The position numbers and the translations under genes are program-made. A stretch of DNA of 55,711 nucleotides from an uncultured Gammaproteobacteria bacterium (GTDB lineage Bacteria; Pseudomonadota; Gammaproteobacteria; Berkiellales; Berkiellaceae). Where the stretch lies: NCBI GenBank assembly GCA_902826485.1, contig CADEEZ010000002.1:162126-217836 (forward strand). Reading direction: 5' to 3'. A model generated the notes under the pieces. It was not told where the DNA came from. It searched no databases and was given only the letters and a program-made list of their open reading frames with translations. Of this stretch, positions 34,260 to 42,752 are shown piece by piece. How positions within the stretch are numbered: position 1 is the first letter of the stretch; each line of letters opens with the position of its first letter.

Positions 34260-35258
34260 ATGAAGCAACTATCCACAAGCTTGTATAAACTATTGGCATT
34301 TACGTTAGGTTTATTGCCGTCTATTAACTGGGCCCAATCAACTGAAAATTTTGAAAATAAATGGGGTGCATCTAGCAGCTTATTCCAATGTGAAATGAAA
34401 TATGATTTAACCGGATTTGGTGAAGTGTATTTTACTAAAAAAGCTGGCAATGATTTAAGTTTTAGTCTTTCTGTTTATTCACCGGGTCACTTACAAAAAA
34501 ACAAAAAACAAGAATTAATTTTATATGTCAAAAATCCCGATTGGGTAGATGCGGGCAGAATGATGGTGCTGGGCAGCGTGCCTTATTATCCCAATAAAGA
34601 ACAGGCCGTTTTTTTGCCAGCTGATTTAACTCCCCAAAACCCTGATGATTATGTTTTTGCTGTTAAAACCAAAGTAAAAAACGATAAAAAAATAAAAATC
34701 CAAACCAATAAACTGCAAACGAAACGTGAACCGAAATTAGCGTTAACCTATGATTTATTAAGCGCAGATCAATTATGGGAAACCTTAGAATCGGGTAATA
34801 ATATTATTTTTCGCGATCCAAAAAATAATCAAACACACTTAATCTCTCCCGTGGGCTTCAGTGAAGAACAAGAAAAATATCAGCATTGTGTGGCGAAGAT
34901 GATTCCACGAGAATTTGATGTATTAAAATCAACTCGCATCTATTTTCCGACTGCCAGTGCTGCGATAACCTCTGAAAATAAAGCCATCCTCGATAGGATT
35001 ATCCAACAAATTCTGAATGATGAATATATTAGTAAAATCGAACTCGGCGGGCACAGTGATATTGTGGGCGGGTATAGCGATAATAGAATATTAGCGAATC
35101 GAAGGCTTTGGGCTGTAAAAGATTATTTGGTGTTGAGGGGCGTGCCCGCTAGCTTAATTGAAGCACATGGCTATGGTGATACCAAACCGATTGCGCCGCA
35201 TAACAGCAAAGAAGGCAGAGCCAAAAATCGGCGGGTTGAGGTTAAGCTTTCTCATTAG
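34260..35258 (+). CDS. MotY-like OmpA-family protein
   Basis: 332 residues with a signal peptide (MKQLSTSLYKLLAFTLGLLP, cut near WAQ-STE). The N-terminal half follows the MotY N-domain (FQCEMKYDLTGFGEVYFTKKAGNDLSFSLSV). The C-terminal half (from about residue 225) is an OmpA/MotB peptidoglycan-binding domain with YFPTASAAITSENKAILDRI, GHSDIVGGYSDNRILANRRL and YGDTKPIAPHNSKEGRAKNRRVEV. MotY forms the T-ring around the sodium-driven flagellar motor; no other flagellar gene is here, so a general envelope role is equally possible. AGGGAT precedes the ATG at 34260; the TTG at 34236 is rejected. Confidence 0.85.
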   Translation: MKQLSTSLYKLLAFTLGLLPSINWAQSTENFENKWGASSSLFQCEMKYDLTGFGEVYFTKKAGNDLSFSLSVYSPGHLQKNKKQELILYVKNPDWVDAGRMMVLGSVPYYPNKEQAVFLPADLTPQNPDDYVFAVKTKVKNDKKIKIQTNKLQTKREPKLALTYDLLSADQLWETLESGNNIIFRDPKNNQTHLISPVGFSEEQEKYQHCVAKMIPREFDVLKSTRIYFPTASAAITSENKAILDRIIQQILNDEYISKIELGGHSDIVGGYSDNRILANRRLWAVKDYLVLRGVPASLIEAHGYGDTKPIAPHNSKEGRAKNRRVEVKLSH

Positions 35259-35360
35259 ATTTAGTTAGTAAATCTGTATAAACTAGTTTTCAATCCAATG
35301 TTGCCATTAAAAAAAAGGATTGCACACAATTAGCAGAAAAGGTATTCTCCGAAATGCAGC

Positions 35361-35394
35361 GTTCATACAAGGTGCACTAACACCTTGTATGAAC
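35361..35394. other. Perfect 14-bp hairpin overlapping a tiny leader ORF
   Basis: Arms GTTCATACAAGGTG and CACCTTGTATGAAC are perfectly complementary around a six-base loop. An ATG at 35354 opens an eight-codon frame (MQRSYKVH) that runs into the left arm and stops in the loop. The next small ORF at 35540 starts with the same bases (ATGCAGCGTTC). There is no T-run after the hairpin. Confidence 0.55.
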
Positions 35395-35539
35395 TAACCA
35401 CAAATTAACCGACTTAGGAGATCAACTTATGGCTTCGTCCATTCTAATCTATTTTTCCCCCTAATAAAAGTTGTCAAATAACCTGAACTAATTGATTTTT
35501 ATATCTTTTATTTTTGTTATGGATAATTAGGGCAAAATA

Positions 35540-35707
35540 ATGCAGCGTTCTCATTCATTGACTGATTCACAGTCCAAAAACACTTGGCTAAAAAATGGCT
35601 TTCGCTATTTTTGCGAGGCCATTCGCATCGGATTATTTACATCAGGTGTGCTGGTAGATGCTTTCACCGATTCTTTACGAAGAATCAGTGTGGGCGTTTT
35701 TGGCTGA
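35540..35707 (+). CDS. Small protein, 55 residues, unknown
   Basis: MQRSHSLTDSQSKNTWLKNG and so on, with one moderately hydrophobic stretch (AIRIGLFTSGVLVDAF). An AGGG lies nine bases before the ATG, and a hairpin (GCGCCTG and CAGGCGC, 35739-35761, followed by ATTTT) ends the region. It resembles no family I know. I prefer this frame over the overlapping 67-codon frame from 35584 because it has the ribosome site and the local hairpin fits its end. It could also be chance. Confidence 0.4.
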   Translation: MQRSHSLTDSQSKNTWLKNGFRYFCEAIRIGLFTSGVLVDAFTDSLRRISVGVFG

Positions 35708-35738
35708 TCAGTCTATCTAATCAAAAATTTATGTTCGC

Positions 35739-35766
35739 GCGCCTGGAAGTTATTCAGGCGCATTTT
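35739..35766 (+). terminator. Hairpin before the small secreted protein gene
   Basis: Perfect 7-bp stem GCGCCTG and CAGGCGC with a 9-base loop followed by ATTTT. Placed to end the 35540 transcript. Confidence 0.5.
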
Positions 35767-35786
35767 ACAAACAATAAGGAAATGTG

Positions 35787-36035
35787 ATGAAAAAATTATT
35801 AATCACTGGTTTATTAATAGCCAGTTCAAATGCTTATAGCCAAGATCTCGATTCAGAATTTATCGAATTAGATGATTTTCAAGATATGAGGTTATCAAGC
35901 CTTCAATATCCCAATTACGGTACGTATTATGGCCCTGAAGCACAATGTGAAAGTGAATATGAAAATAGTGAGAATGAACTTAATAAATTATGGGAAGAGA
36001 GATGTTATTTCCAGATTAGCAATAAACTTAATTAA
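35787..36035 (+). CDS. Small exported protein, unknown
   Basis: 82 residues from the ATG at 35787, with AAGGA upstream. A clear signal peptide, MKKLLITGLLIASSNAYSQ, is followed by an acidic mature part of about 60 residues with two cysteines (C in AQCESEYE and C in ERCYFQ) that could form a disulfide in the periplasm. No known family. Confidence 0.7.
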   Translation: MKKLLITGLLIASSNAYSQDLDSEFIELDDFQDMRLSSLQYPNYGTYYGPEAQCESEYENSENELNKLWEERCYFQISNKLN

Positions 36036-36161
36036 TCCGGCGTAGCACATAACTGTTTGCAGCGGCAGCTGCAATCTTTGCTAGCCCCGTCTGTAGTTGC
36101 TTTTAGTAAGGGAAGGCGGGGTAGCTTCAGTAAATATTTACATGTAGATACAACAATTATT

Positions 36162-36213
36162 ATATTATATGTATATAATATGTGTTGACAACTCATATAT
36201 ATGACATAAAATA
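36162..36213 (+). promoter_or_regulatory. AbiE promoter with 20-bp palindrome
   Basis: A perfect palindrome, ATATTATAT-GT-ATATAATAT, at 36162-36181 abuts TTGACA (36185-36190), a 16-base spacer and TAAAAT (36207-36212). AbiEi antitoxins repress their own operon by binding inverted repeats, so the palindrome is a candidate operator. The predicted start of transcription falls on or next to the ATG at 36219, which would make the mRNA leaderless. Confidence 0.55.
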
Positions 36214-36218
36214 TAATT

Positions 36219-37049
36219 ATGGATAAGAAAAACACCAAGCCCAAAACAATTGGACCAATTAGCTCTAAAATGCTGCAAGGGCTCTTTGCCAAAGGAAAAA
36301 TCATCTTTACGCTAGATGATGCATGTGAAATATATGGCAGGGAAAGACAAGAAACCACTTATTTTCTCCGAGATCTTGTTAATCGAGGTGTTTTAGCTCG
36401 AATAAAATCGGGTGTTTTTTTAATTGTGCAAATGGGGCAAGAAAGCACACAATTAGCTAATTGGCCTATCATAGCTCGCGTTTTAGCCGGAAAAAATGAA
36501 TATTATATTTCACATTATGCTGCGATGCGTCTTCATGGCATGACAACGCATCCATTAATGAATGTCATCCTTACCCTGTCTAAAAGAAAGCCCACAAAGC
36601 AAGTTCATAATATCCAGTATCAATTCATCTATTCTAAATCAGATCATTTTTGGGGCACTACTCAGTTATGGGTGACAAAGCAAGAAAAAGTGTGTGTCAG
36701 TGATCTTGAACGAACAATATTAGATGGATTAGATCGCCCCGATTTGTGTGGTGGTATAAAAGAAATTGCAAGAGGAATTTGGGCTAAGCAAAAAAAAATT
36801 GATTGGGTTAAAATAGTAAACTATGCAAAAAAATATCATTCTAAAGCTGCAGTTAAACGATTAGGGTTTATTTTGGAATGCCTGAATTTAGGTTTAGATT
36901 ATGTTTCTCAATTGGAAGAAATCATATCCTCAAAGAAAGACTATATTTTACTTGATCCAAATGGGGCCCAAATGGGTAATTATTTGAGTCGTTGGAGGAT
37001 ACGCATAAATATGAATAAAGATGAAATAACTGCGAGTGTGTGGGAATGA
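36219..37049 (+). CDS. AbiEi-like antitoxin / autorepressor
   Basis: 276 residues. The N-terminal winged-helix part (FTLDDACEIYGRERQETTYFLRDLVNRGVLARIKSGVF) and the C-terminal AbiEi domain (YISHYAAMRLHGMTTHPLMN, LERTILDGLDRPDLCGGIKEIAR) are both present. AbiEi is the antitoxin of a type IV toxin-antitoxin system: it represses the operon rather than binding the toxin directly. The stop overlaps the toxin start as ATGA. No ribosome binding site is seen, in line with a leaderless message; a later ATG at codon 18 is the fallback start. Confidence 0.9.
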   Translation: MDKKNTKPKTIGPISSKMLQGLFAKGKIIFTLDDACEIYGRERQETTYFLRDLVNRGVLARIKSGVFLIVQMGQESTQLANWPIIARVLAGKNEYYISHYAAMRLHGMTTHPLMNVILTLSKRKPTKQVHNIQYQFIYSKSDHFWGTTQLWVTKQEKVCVSDLERTILDGLDRPDLCGGIKEIARGIWAKQKKIDWVKIVNYAKKYHSKAAVKRLGFILECLNLGLDYVSQLEEIISSKKDYILLDPNGAQMGNYLSRWRIRINMNKDEITASVWE

Positions 37050-37876
37050 TACCATTAGCTGAAATTAATTATTTTGCTCAAATTTTAAAAGTTCCAGCAG
37101 AAACAATAGAAAAAGATTATGTTATAAGTTGGATTTTGTATTGTTTATCTAAGAGCCCACTGAAAGATGACTTCATATTTTATGGTGGAACAGCGATTAA
37201 GCGGATTTACTTTGAAGCGCATCGTTTTTCAGAAGACATAGATTTATTAAGTGCTAAAAAAATTTCTACAAATGTGATAATTGAAAATTTAATAAGCTGC
37301 TTAGCGTATGCCCAAGATATGGCCAACCTTTCATTAAGGATAAATGAAGATAATATTATTATTGGAAAAGGCCGTGTTCAACTCTATGTTAATTATTTAG
37401 GATATGATGAGATTGTAGGTGCCCCAAAAGAAATTAGGCTAGATTTTTCCATGGATATGGATTTATATGGAAAAATAATTGATAAAGAAGTCATTGAAAC
37501 TTACAGTGATCTAAAAAAACAAAATATGACCCTTGCTGTGCTGACCTTAAATACCATATTAGCTAATAAACTTGGACTTTTATTGGATAGAACACGTAAC
37601 GAACCAAGAGATCTTTTTGATATCTGGTTTCTTCTGTATCGTTTAAACGAATTTAATTATGATTTTAATGAAGTATGTAATGCATTCAAAGATAAATATG
37701 GCATCCGATTATCAGTTAAAATCTTATTGCCGCTACTAAAAAATTCTATGATGAAGAAAAATTGGAGTATAAGATTAAGTAAACAGATGCCAGAATTGCC
37801 AAATTTTGATGAGGTAATTAACGATGTTGAAATTAAACTCAAAGAAATATTTTTTGATGAATTAAACGAAGCGTAG
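37046..37876 (+). CDS. AbiEii-like nucleotidyltransferase toxin
   Basis: 276 residues from the ATG at 37046. The nucleotidyltransferase core is intact: GGT at residues 47-49 in FYGGTAIKRIYFEAHRFSED, with D64 and D66 in SEDIDLL, and a downstream LNTILANKLGLLLDRTRNEPRDLFDIWFL block typical of the DUF1814/AbiEii family. Members of this family add nucleotides to tRNA or GTP-linked targets and stop growth; some give phage resistance by abortive infection. All catalytic residues visible, so the toxin is probably active. It is next to a repeat element, which fits a horizontally acquired defence or stability module. Confidence 0.92.
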   Translation: MIPLAEINYFAQILKVPAETIEKDYVISWILYCLSKSPLKDDFIFYGGTAIKRIYFEAHRFSEDIDLLSAKKISTNVIIENLISCLAYAQDMANLSLRINEDNIIIGKGRVQLYVNYLGYDEIVGAPKEIRLDFSMDMDLYGKIIDKEVIETYSDLKKQNMTLAVLTLNTILANKLGLLLDRTRNEPRDLFDIWFLLYRLNEFNYDFNEVCNAFKDKYGIRLSVKILLPLLKNSMMKKNWSIRLSKQMPELPNFDEVINDVEIKLKEIFFDELNEA

Positions 37877-37935
37877 GGCCAGCAGAGATTCCGCGACGAT
37901 TTTATAACATCTGCGAATGTTTTAATACAATCGCC

Positions 37936-38409
37936 AAGCATCCCCTCCCGCTACGCCAAGGCTTCGCAGGACAGGCCGCTCAAATCCTGCTATCCCCGGT
38001 TCTTCGCGACCCCCAAAGGGGGTGAAAGAAACTCTGATTAAATCAGGAAATTACTATTATATTGAGTCGGTTCTTTCGCCCACTTTGAAAAAGCATACCT
38101 TTATACACAAGTAGGCACAATCTAAATCCCCTCTACCGAAGCGAGCAAAGCAGAGCGCGTGGGAGAGGGTAGCGATAGCGCCGAGACGGGTGAGGGATTT
38201 TTAAATCATATTTTTTCCCCTCATCCGGCCTTTCAGGCCACCTTCTCCTGCTACCACTCAGCTACGCTTCGTTGCGGTAGAAGGGATAAAGCCATATCGA
38301 GCCATTTTTTTAGACTCATTACAAACATTCCCAGACTTTATGTATAAAGATATGCTTGAAAAAGGGGGCCACCACGTCGTAGCCTGAGTGAAGACGGGAG
38401 GGGATGCTT
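37936..38409. repeat. 474-bp repeat element with 15-bp terminal inverted repeats
   Basis: Ends AAGCATCCCCTCCCG (37936-37950) and CGGGAGGGGATGCTT (38395-38409) are perfect inverted repeats. Inside lie smaller inverted blocks, including one running from AAATCCCCTCTACCG (about 38124) to GTGAGGGATTT and one with GCTTCGCAGGAC that also occurs at 21041-21055. No transposase or long ORF is present, so this looks like a non-autonomous or composite repeat. It fills the 582-base gap between the AbiE genes and the ankyrin gene. Confidence 0.75.
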
Positions 38410-38458
38410 TTGTTGCGAAATGTGCGAAGACGAGCAAGGAGATTTTTTGAATTGAATT

Positions 38459-40594
38459 TTACCCAAAAAATCGACATCGACAATATTTTTCTTCTTCTGG
38501 ATCAGAGTCGGAATCAAGATCTAAATCAGATTCTGGCTCATCTTTTTTGGTTGGGCTAGTTCGGAATTTAGAAAAAATTAAGGCATGAGAAAAACCTAAG
38601 CATTGTCGTGCAATAGTATATCCCCATGGTTTTTTTGCACCATATTTCGTTAATAGATCAGCAATTTTAAAATCAAAATAAGCAAAAGCAATCTGTAATG
38701 GTGCAATGCCAAGGTTATTCGGGGTATTCACACTCGCTTTAGCCCCATGCTTTAATAAAAAACGTACAATGCTTTCATAGCGATACAGACAAGCAATCCC
38801 CAGGGGGCTTTGTTCATGTATATCAAGTGCATTAACATCAGCGCCATTTTCTATGAGCAAACGAACGAGCTTGAAATTACCTTGTACACAAGCACTCCAA
38901 AGAGGCGTTTGTTTACTGAAGCCTGGGGTATTTATACTTTCTTTAGCACCATTTTCGAGTAAGAGTTCAACTAAATCAACATGATTATACTCACAAGCAA
39001 TATATAAGGCTGTTGTGCCATTCTGTGTCTGGCTGTTAATGGATTCTTTTGCCCCATTATGTAATAAAAGTTTTGCAATATTCAAATAGCCACGTTCACA
39101 GCAGATAGAGAGAGGGGTTATCATGTCAAGGTTAGGTTGATTTATGATTTTTTCGGCTCCATATATGAGAAGCAGCAGCACAATATCATAATGTCCATTA
39201 GCACAGGCAGTGAAAAGAGGTGTTTGTCCTAAAAAACCGGGTATAAAAATACTTTCTTCTGCCCCATTGGCTAACAAGTATTGCACTACGTCAAAATGGC
39301 CATTTTGACAAGCAATATATAAGGCTGTTGTGCCGTCTAGTCTCTGGCTGTTAATGGATTCTTTTGCTCCCTTATGTAATAAAAGTTTTGCAATATCCAA
39401 ATAGCCACGTTCACAGCAGATAGAGAGAGGGGTTATCATGTCAAGGTTAGGTTGATTTATGATTTTTTCGGCTCCATATATGAGAAGCAGCAGCACAATA
39501 TCATAATGTCCTTTACTACAGGCAATGAAAAGAGGTGTTTGTTCTCTATTGGGTATAGAAACACTTTCTTCTGCGCCATTGGCTAACAAGTATTGCACTA
39601 TTTCAAAATGGCCATTTTGACAAGCAATCCACAGGGGGGTAATCCCCGCAACATTAGGGGTATTAATGCTGATGGCACCATTTTTTTCGATTATCATCCT
39701 AACCTGTTCTAAAAGACCACTTTGACAGGCAATGAAAAGGGCGGTTATGTTTCTTTTACATTGACGATTGTCTAAATTAAGTGCGGCATTTGTAATTTTT
39801 TTTAATTGACGTATTAAGTCTGTTTTTGGTTGTCTTGAAACAGATAATAATGAAAAGGGAGCATATATATCGTTTTCTTCGTTTTCTTCGTCTTCAAAAG
39901 ATGAAAATATTAACGGCGCTAAATCTTCTACGCTTTCTGTAGAAATAAAAAAACATTCTTCAGTCAGAAGATTGATATCAAAATAACGCCATTCTAATAA
40001 ATCGCTATTATAATAAAAACCTATCACATGATCAAAGGAAGATACCATAAATACAATAGGTTTTTTACAATTAGATTTAACGATTTCAGTTTGTATAGCA
40101 ATTAAATAGTTTTTAAGCTCATCTACAGTAGGAATCAACACACCGATAGAATTAATATAAAAAGCGCCAGTTTTATCAAGTTTTTCAGATGATGTCAGAG
40201 GATATATTTTTTCTTTTTCATTTTGGTTAATAGGGGTCTTGTCAAAAACAAGTCCCGGTTCTTGCTGAACAGCGATGGCTTCTGCAAAAGCTCTTATTTC
40301 GGTTAGTTTTAATTCATTTTCGGTAAGCTTCGATTTAATTTTATTTTTGGCACGCGAATCATACAATTGATCTATATCAGATTTTAAATTTTCCACCGAT
40401 TTTTTTTCAAGATAAACTGAAATATCAGAAAGACGATTATAATATAAGTTCTCATCTTCAATGCTCGTTAATACAGCTTGAATCCACATTGCAGTGGCTC
40501 CATCACAGACCCCGTCGTCAGTTAACCCTCTATTTACTTGGGGTGCAAATAGCGTAATAAATTCTATGATTGAATCGTGTGATAAATCTGGCAT
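38459..40594 (-). CDS. C58-like cysteine protease fused to 11 ankyrin repeats
   Basis: 711 residues from the ATG at 40594. The N-terminal 250 residues carry a YopT/C58-like triad pattern: C30 in DDGVCDGATAMWIQAV, H189 in SSFDHVIGFYY and D206 in WRYFDIN. Eleven ankyrin repeats follow (about 275-670), each with the TPLxxACxxG turn. A Ser/Asp-rich acidic tail ends in KYCRCRFFG, where paired cysteines could be acylated. YopT-type enzymes cut prenylated host GTPases; related domains occur in Legionella effectors. This reads as a host-directed effector with ankyrins choosing the target. No signal peptide is present; export would need a specialised system. The start TTG at 40600 is also possible. 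Confidence 0.75.
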   Translation of the reverse strand: MPDLSHDSIIEFITLFAPQVNRGLTDDGVCDGATAMWIQAVLTSIEDENLYYNRLSDISVYLEKKSVENLKSDIDQLYDSRAKNKIKSKLTENELKLTEIRAFAEAIAVQQEPGLVFDKTPINQNEKEKIYPLTSSEKLDKTGAFYINSIGVLIPTVDELKNYLIAIQTEIVKSNCKKPIVFMVSSFDHVIGFYYNSDLLEWRYFDINLLTEECFFISTESVEDLAPLIFSSFEDEENEENDIYAPFSLLSVSRQPKTDLIRQLKKITNAALNLDNRQCKRNITALFIACQSGLLEQVRMIIEKNGAISINTPNVAGITPLWIACQNGHFEIVQYLLANGAEESVSIPNREQTPLFIACSKGHYDIVLLLLIYGAEKIINQPNLDMITPLSICCERGYLDIAKLLLHKGAKESINSQRLDGTTALYIACQNGHFDVVQYLLANGAEESIFIPGFLGQTPLFTACANGHYDIVLLLLIYGAEKIINQPNLDMITPLSICCERGYLNIAKLLLHNGAKESINSQTQNGTTALYIACEYNHVDLVELLLENGAKESINTPGFSKQTPLWSACVQGNFKLVRLLIENGADVNALDIHEQSPLGIACLYRYESIVRFLLKHGAKASVNTPNNLGIAPLQIAFAYFDFKIADLLTKYGAKKPWGYTIARQCLGFSHALIFSKFRTSPTKKDEPESDLDLDSDSDPEEEKYCRCRFFG
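39052..39510. repeat. Recent in-gene duplication of three ankyrin repeats
   Basis: A stretch covering about 150 bases near 39055-39205 recurs 315 bases later (39370-39520 region) with only a few mismatches. The offset equals 105 residues, or three ankyrin repeats, so the array grew by a three-repeat step. The shared protein segment is HYDIVLLLLIYGAEKIINQP followed by the NLDMITPLSICCERGYL block. Confidence 0.8.
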
Positions 40595-40737
40595 AAACAA
40601 TCGCTACAAGATAAAAATTTGTTTGGTAGTTTACTTAAGTTGAGGGGTGAAATCAAGCATTCCGCGGTTTAAAAAGTAAAAGTCAGGGTATAAAAAGTGT
40701 AATAGCACTTGTGAGGAGAGGATGTCTTGTATAGATC

Positions 40738-41346
40738 CTAAATTTTAATGTAAGCCAGCCATTGCTGAAATTGGCCGGATAATAAAAATACGGCTAATAC
40801 CCCGGCTAAAAACCCAAATAAATGCCCTTCCCACGAAACGCGTTCTTCGCTGGGGAAGAGGCTCAATAAAATCCCACCAAAGTAATATAAAGCGATACCG
40901 CCTACGAATAAAGTCGTGACCGAAGGCCTATCAATGGCTTGAGCCAATACAAAAGCAAAGTAACCGGATATCACGCCACTGGCACCAATATGATTACCAC
41001 GCCTTCCCATTAGCCAAACGAGTATGCCTTGCACCACCCAAATAATCACAGTCACTTCAATATATTGCGTTACCCCTACGGATAATATAAACAAACTTAA
41101 AGCAAAAAAGGGCAGGGTGTTAAATAATAAATGCGTAAAATCGGCATGTAATAAGGGAGAAAAAATAATACCCGGTAATCCGTATACTTTTCGCGGCACG
41201 ATACCCAATACATTGAGTTTAGAGCCAATTGCCCAATTGAATAAATTAAAAGCCCATAACCCGCCCATTATTTTTAATAATAAAGGCATCACAGCCCGTG
41301 AGCTGTCGATAAAAAGACTTAATTCGTTACTCATATTGTCTAGCAT
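40738..41346 (-). CDS. Rhomboid-family intramembrane protease
   Basis: 202 residues with six predicted membrane segments. Catalytic Ser123 in IGASGVISGYF and His175 in WEGHLFGFLAGVLA form the rhomboid dyad; N76 in HLLFN matches the conserved HxxxN region that stabilises the oxyanion. It cuts single-span membrane proteins within the inner membrane. The ATG at 41346 overlaps the stop of the upstream DUF1841 gene, so the pair is coupled; the ATG at 41334 is a possible alternative. Confidence 0.92.
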   Translation of the reverse strand: MLDNMSNELSLFIDSSRAVMPLLLKIMGGLWAFNLFNWAIGSKLNVLGIVPRKVYGLPGIIFSPLLHADFTHLLFNTLPFFALSLFILSVGVTQYIEVTVIIWVVQGILVWLMGRRGNHIGASGVISGYFAFVLAQAIDRPSVTTLFVGGIALYYFGGILLSLFPSEERVSWEGHLFGFLAGVLAVFLLSGQFQQWLAYIKI

Positions 41347-41762
41347 ATTAATTTCTCGAGTTTAGCTAAATATTTTTTTTCATTAGGGGCGGTAGGCTGC
41401 TGAGATGATTCAACTAAAAAAGCCATTAATGATTTAATCATTAAATGTTCAACTTCAAGTGGGTCGAAATACTGAACCATTAATTTATCGTAGATTTTTT
41501 TAATGCCTTTGGGGCGGTCGGCTTGTAATTGTTCGCCTAAGGCGACATGTAAGCCTAAATGAAAGAAATGAGGTGTGCCATCTGAATGAGAAAGCGTAGT
41601 ATTAATATTATTTCTGTCGAGAAAAAAATCATGATACTCAGGGTGGCTTAATATTGCTTGTGAAATAATGCTTTCAAGAGGGGTTAAAACTGCTTTCTGG
41701 TTGAATTTTTCCCAGGCATCGAAATACACTTTTCTGAGTTCTTGTATGTCTTGACCGAACAT
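41340..41762 (-). CDS. DUF1841-family protein
   Basis: 140 residues, cytoplasmic. Family features are visible: HPEYHDFF near the middle, PHFFHLGLHVALGEQLQADRPKGI and the EVEHLMIKSLMAFL helix near the C-terminus. DUF1841 proteins are widespread in gammaproteobacteria with no known function. Overlaps the rhomboid start by 7 bases. Confidence 0.88.
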   Translation of the reverse strand: MFGQDIQELRKVYFDAWEKFNQKAVLTPLESIISQAILSHPEYHDFFLDRNNINTTLSHSDGTPHFFHLGLHVALGEQLQADRPKGIKKIYDKLMVQYFDPLEVEHLMIKSLMAFLVESSQQPTAPNEKKYLAKLEKLIC

Positions 41763-41837
41763 TTTTTTCCTACTGCTATTTGGTTAATTGTTTGTTGAAT
41801 CATAACACAAAATAAATTAGCAGGTTAAGAAACTAAG

Positions 41838-41899
41838 TAAATCCCCCCGCTCAGGAGTTCGCGACCCCCTTTGATACCAAAGGCTGGCGGGGGGATTTA
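41838..41899. terminator. Inverted repeat between the DUF1841 gene and the next gene
   Basis: Arms TAAATCCCCCCGC (41838-41850) and GCGGGGGGATTTA (41887-41899) are perfectly complementary over 13 bases, with a 36-base loop holding TTCGCGACCCCC, typical of the dispersed repeats in this window. The right arm ends two bases from the stop of the gene at 41901. Confidence 0.6.
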
Positions 41900-41900
41900 G

Positions 41901-42674
41901 TTATTTATTAACTAAAGATACCTTTTTTTGTGTACTAATCGTTAAGCTTTCTATGTTTGAACTAGCTTGTTTTATCTCTTCATTTTCTTTCGCTAAATTA
42001 CTGAATATTACTGTGTTTTGAGGTTTGAGTAATTTGGGTGATTGATATTTTTCTATAGAGGGAGGCAATTCAAAAAGAACCCCATCCTCGCAGATTAAAC
42101 TATTACGAAGATCGACGACTTGAATCGCTTGTTGTTCTTTGGCAAGAGGCGTAAGGTCGTGACAAACGGGTTTAATGTTATTTGGCAGAGGGAAACCATA
42201 AACCACATCGAAAAGCTCAGCGGCTTCTATTTTGGGCGCATTAGGCTCTGTCCCATATCCCCATTTGTGCAAGGTTTTTGTTATTTTGTGCGCGTGCAAT
42301 TCCTGATAAAGGGTGTTTGGTGTGCTTTCATCATAGTAAAGTACGATAATTTGTCTATCAGAAAAATATTGTGCAAGGGGTTCAGCGACTTTGGCAGCAC
42401 GAACTGATTGGTTTTCAAAATTTTGAAAATTCATTCCCTGCATACTTTTATCTGAGTTAACGGCCATGACAAGAGAACAAGATGGGTGTGGATCAGAAAC
42501 ACATTTAAAGCCAGCTAATGCAGTTGGCACTATTAATTCGGGTTTATATGCAAAAGTACCATTTGTAAAATGTGCACTGGTGCATTCCAATTTATTCAGC
42601 GTTTGAATAATTTCGCTGGGCGATGTTGAAGAAATGTAGGTTAGATTTTGTAGGGCTTTTGTATTATCTGACAT
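41901..42674 (-). CDS. Stand-alone degenerate nucleotidyltransferase-like protein
   Basis: 257 residues, soluble. It follows the RfaE2/HldE cytidylyltransferase layout: FTNGTF near residue 37 (TNGCFD in HldE), MAVNSDKSM (VAVNSDAS), then IVLYYDESTPNTLY (VSFEEDTPQRLI). The catalytic HxGH motif is missing; KPEL or nearby residues stand there. It is highly similar to the C-terminal half of the ZIP fusion encoded upstream, so it is a duplicated piece of that gene or its donor. A ligand-binding or regulatory role is more likely than catalysis. The last 35 residues form a separate Ser/Gln-rich tail. Confidence 0.75.
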   Translation of the reverse strand: MSDNTKALQNLTYISSTSPSEIIQTLNKLECTSAHFTNGTFAYKPELIVPTALAGFKCVSDPHPSCSLVMAVNSDKSMQGMNFQNFENQSVRAAKVAEPLAQYFSDRQIIVLYYDESTPNTLYQELHAHKITKTLHKWGYGTEPNAPKIEAAELFDVVYGFPLPNNIKPVCHDLTPLAKEQQAIQVVDLRNSLICEDGVLFELPPSIEKYQSPKLLKPQNTVIFSNLAKENEEIKQASSNIESLTISTQKKVSLVNK

Positions 42675-42752
42675 AAGAATACCAACTTAATTAATTTTAT
42701 AAAGTCGTTTATCTTAAAATGTTTTAAAATAATTGGCAACCAAGCAAAAAAT

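Noticed and set aside
35584-35787. 67-codon ORF between the MotY-like and exported-protein genes
   Set aside because: No ribosome binding site; it runs through the hairpin at 35739; the frame from 35540 is better supported.
38395-38409. Insertion sequence carrying a transposase at 37936-38409
   Set aside because: Inverted ends are clear but no coding frame for a transposase exists inside.
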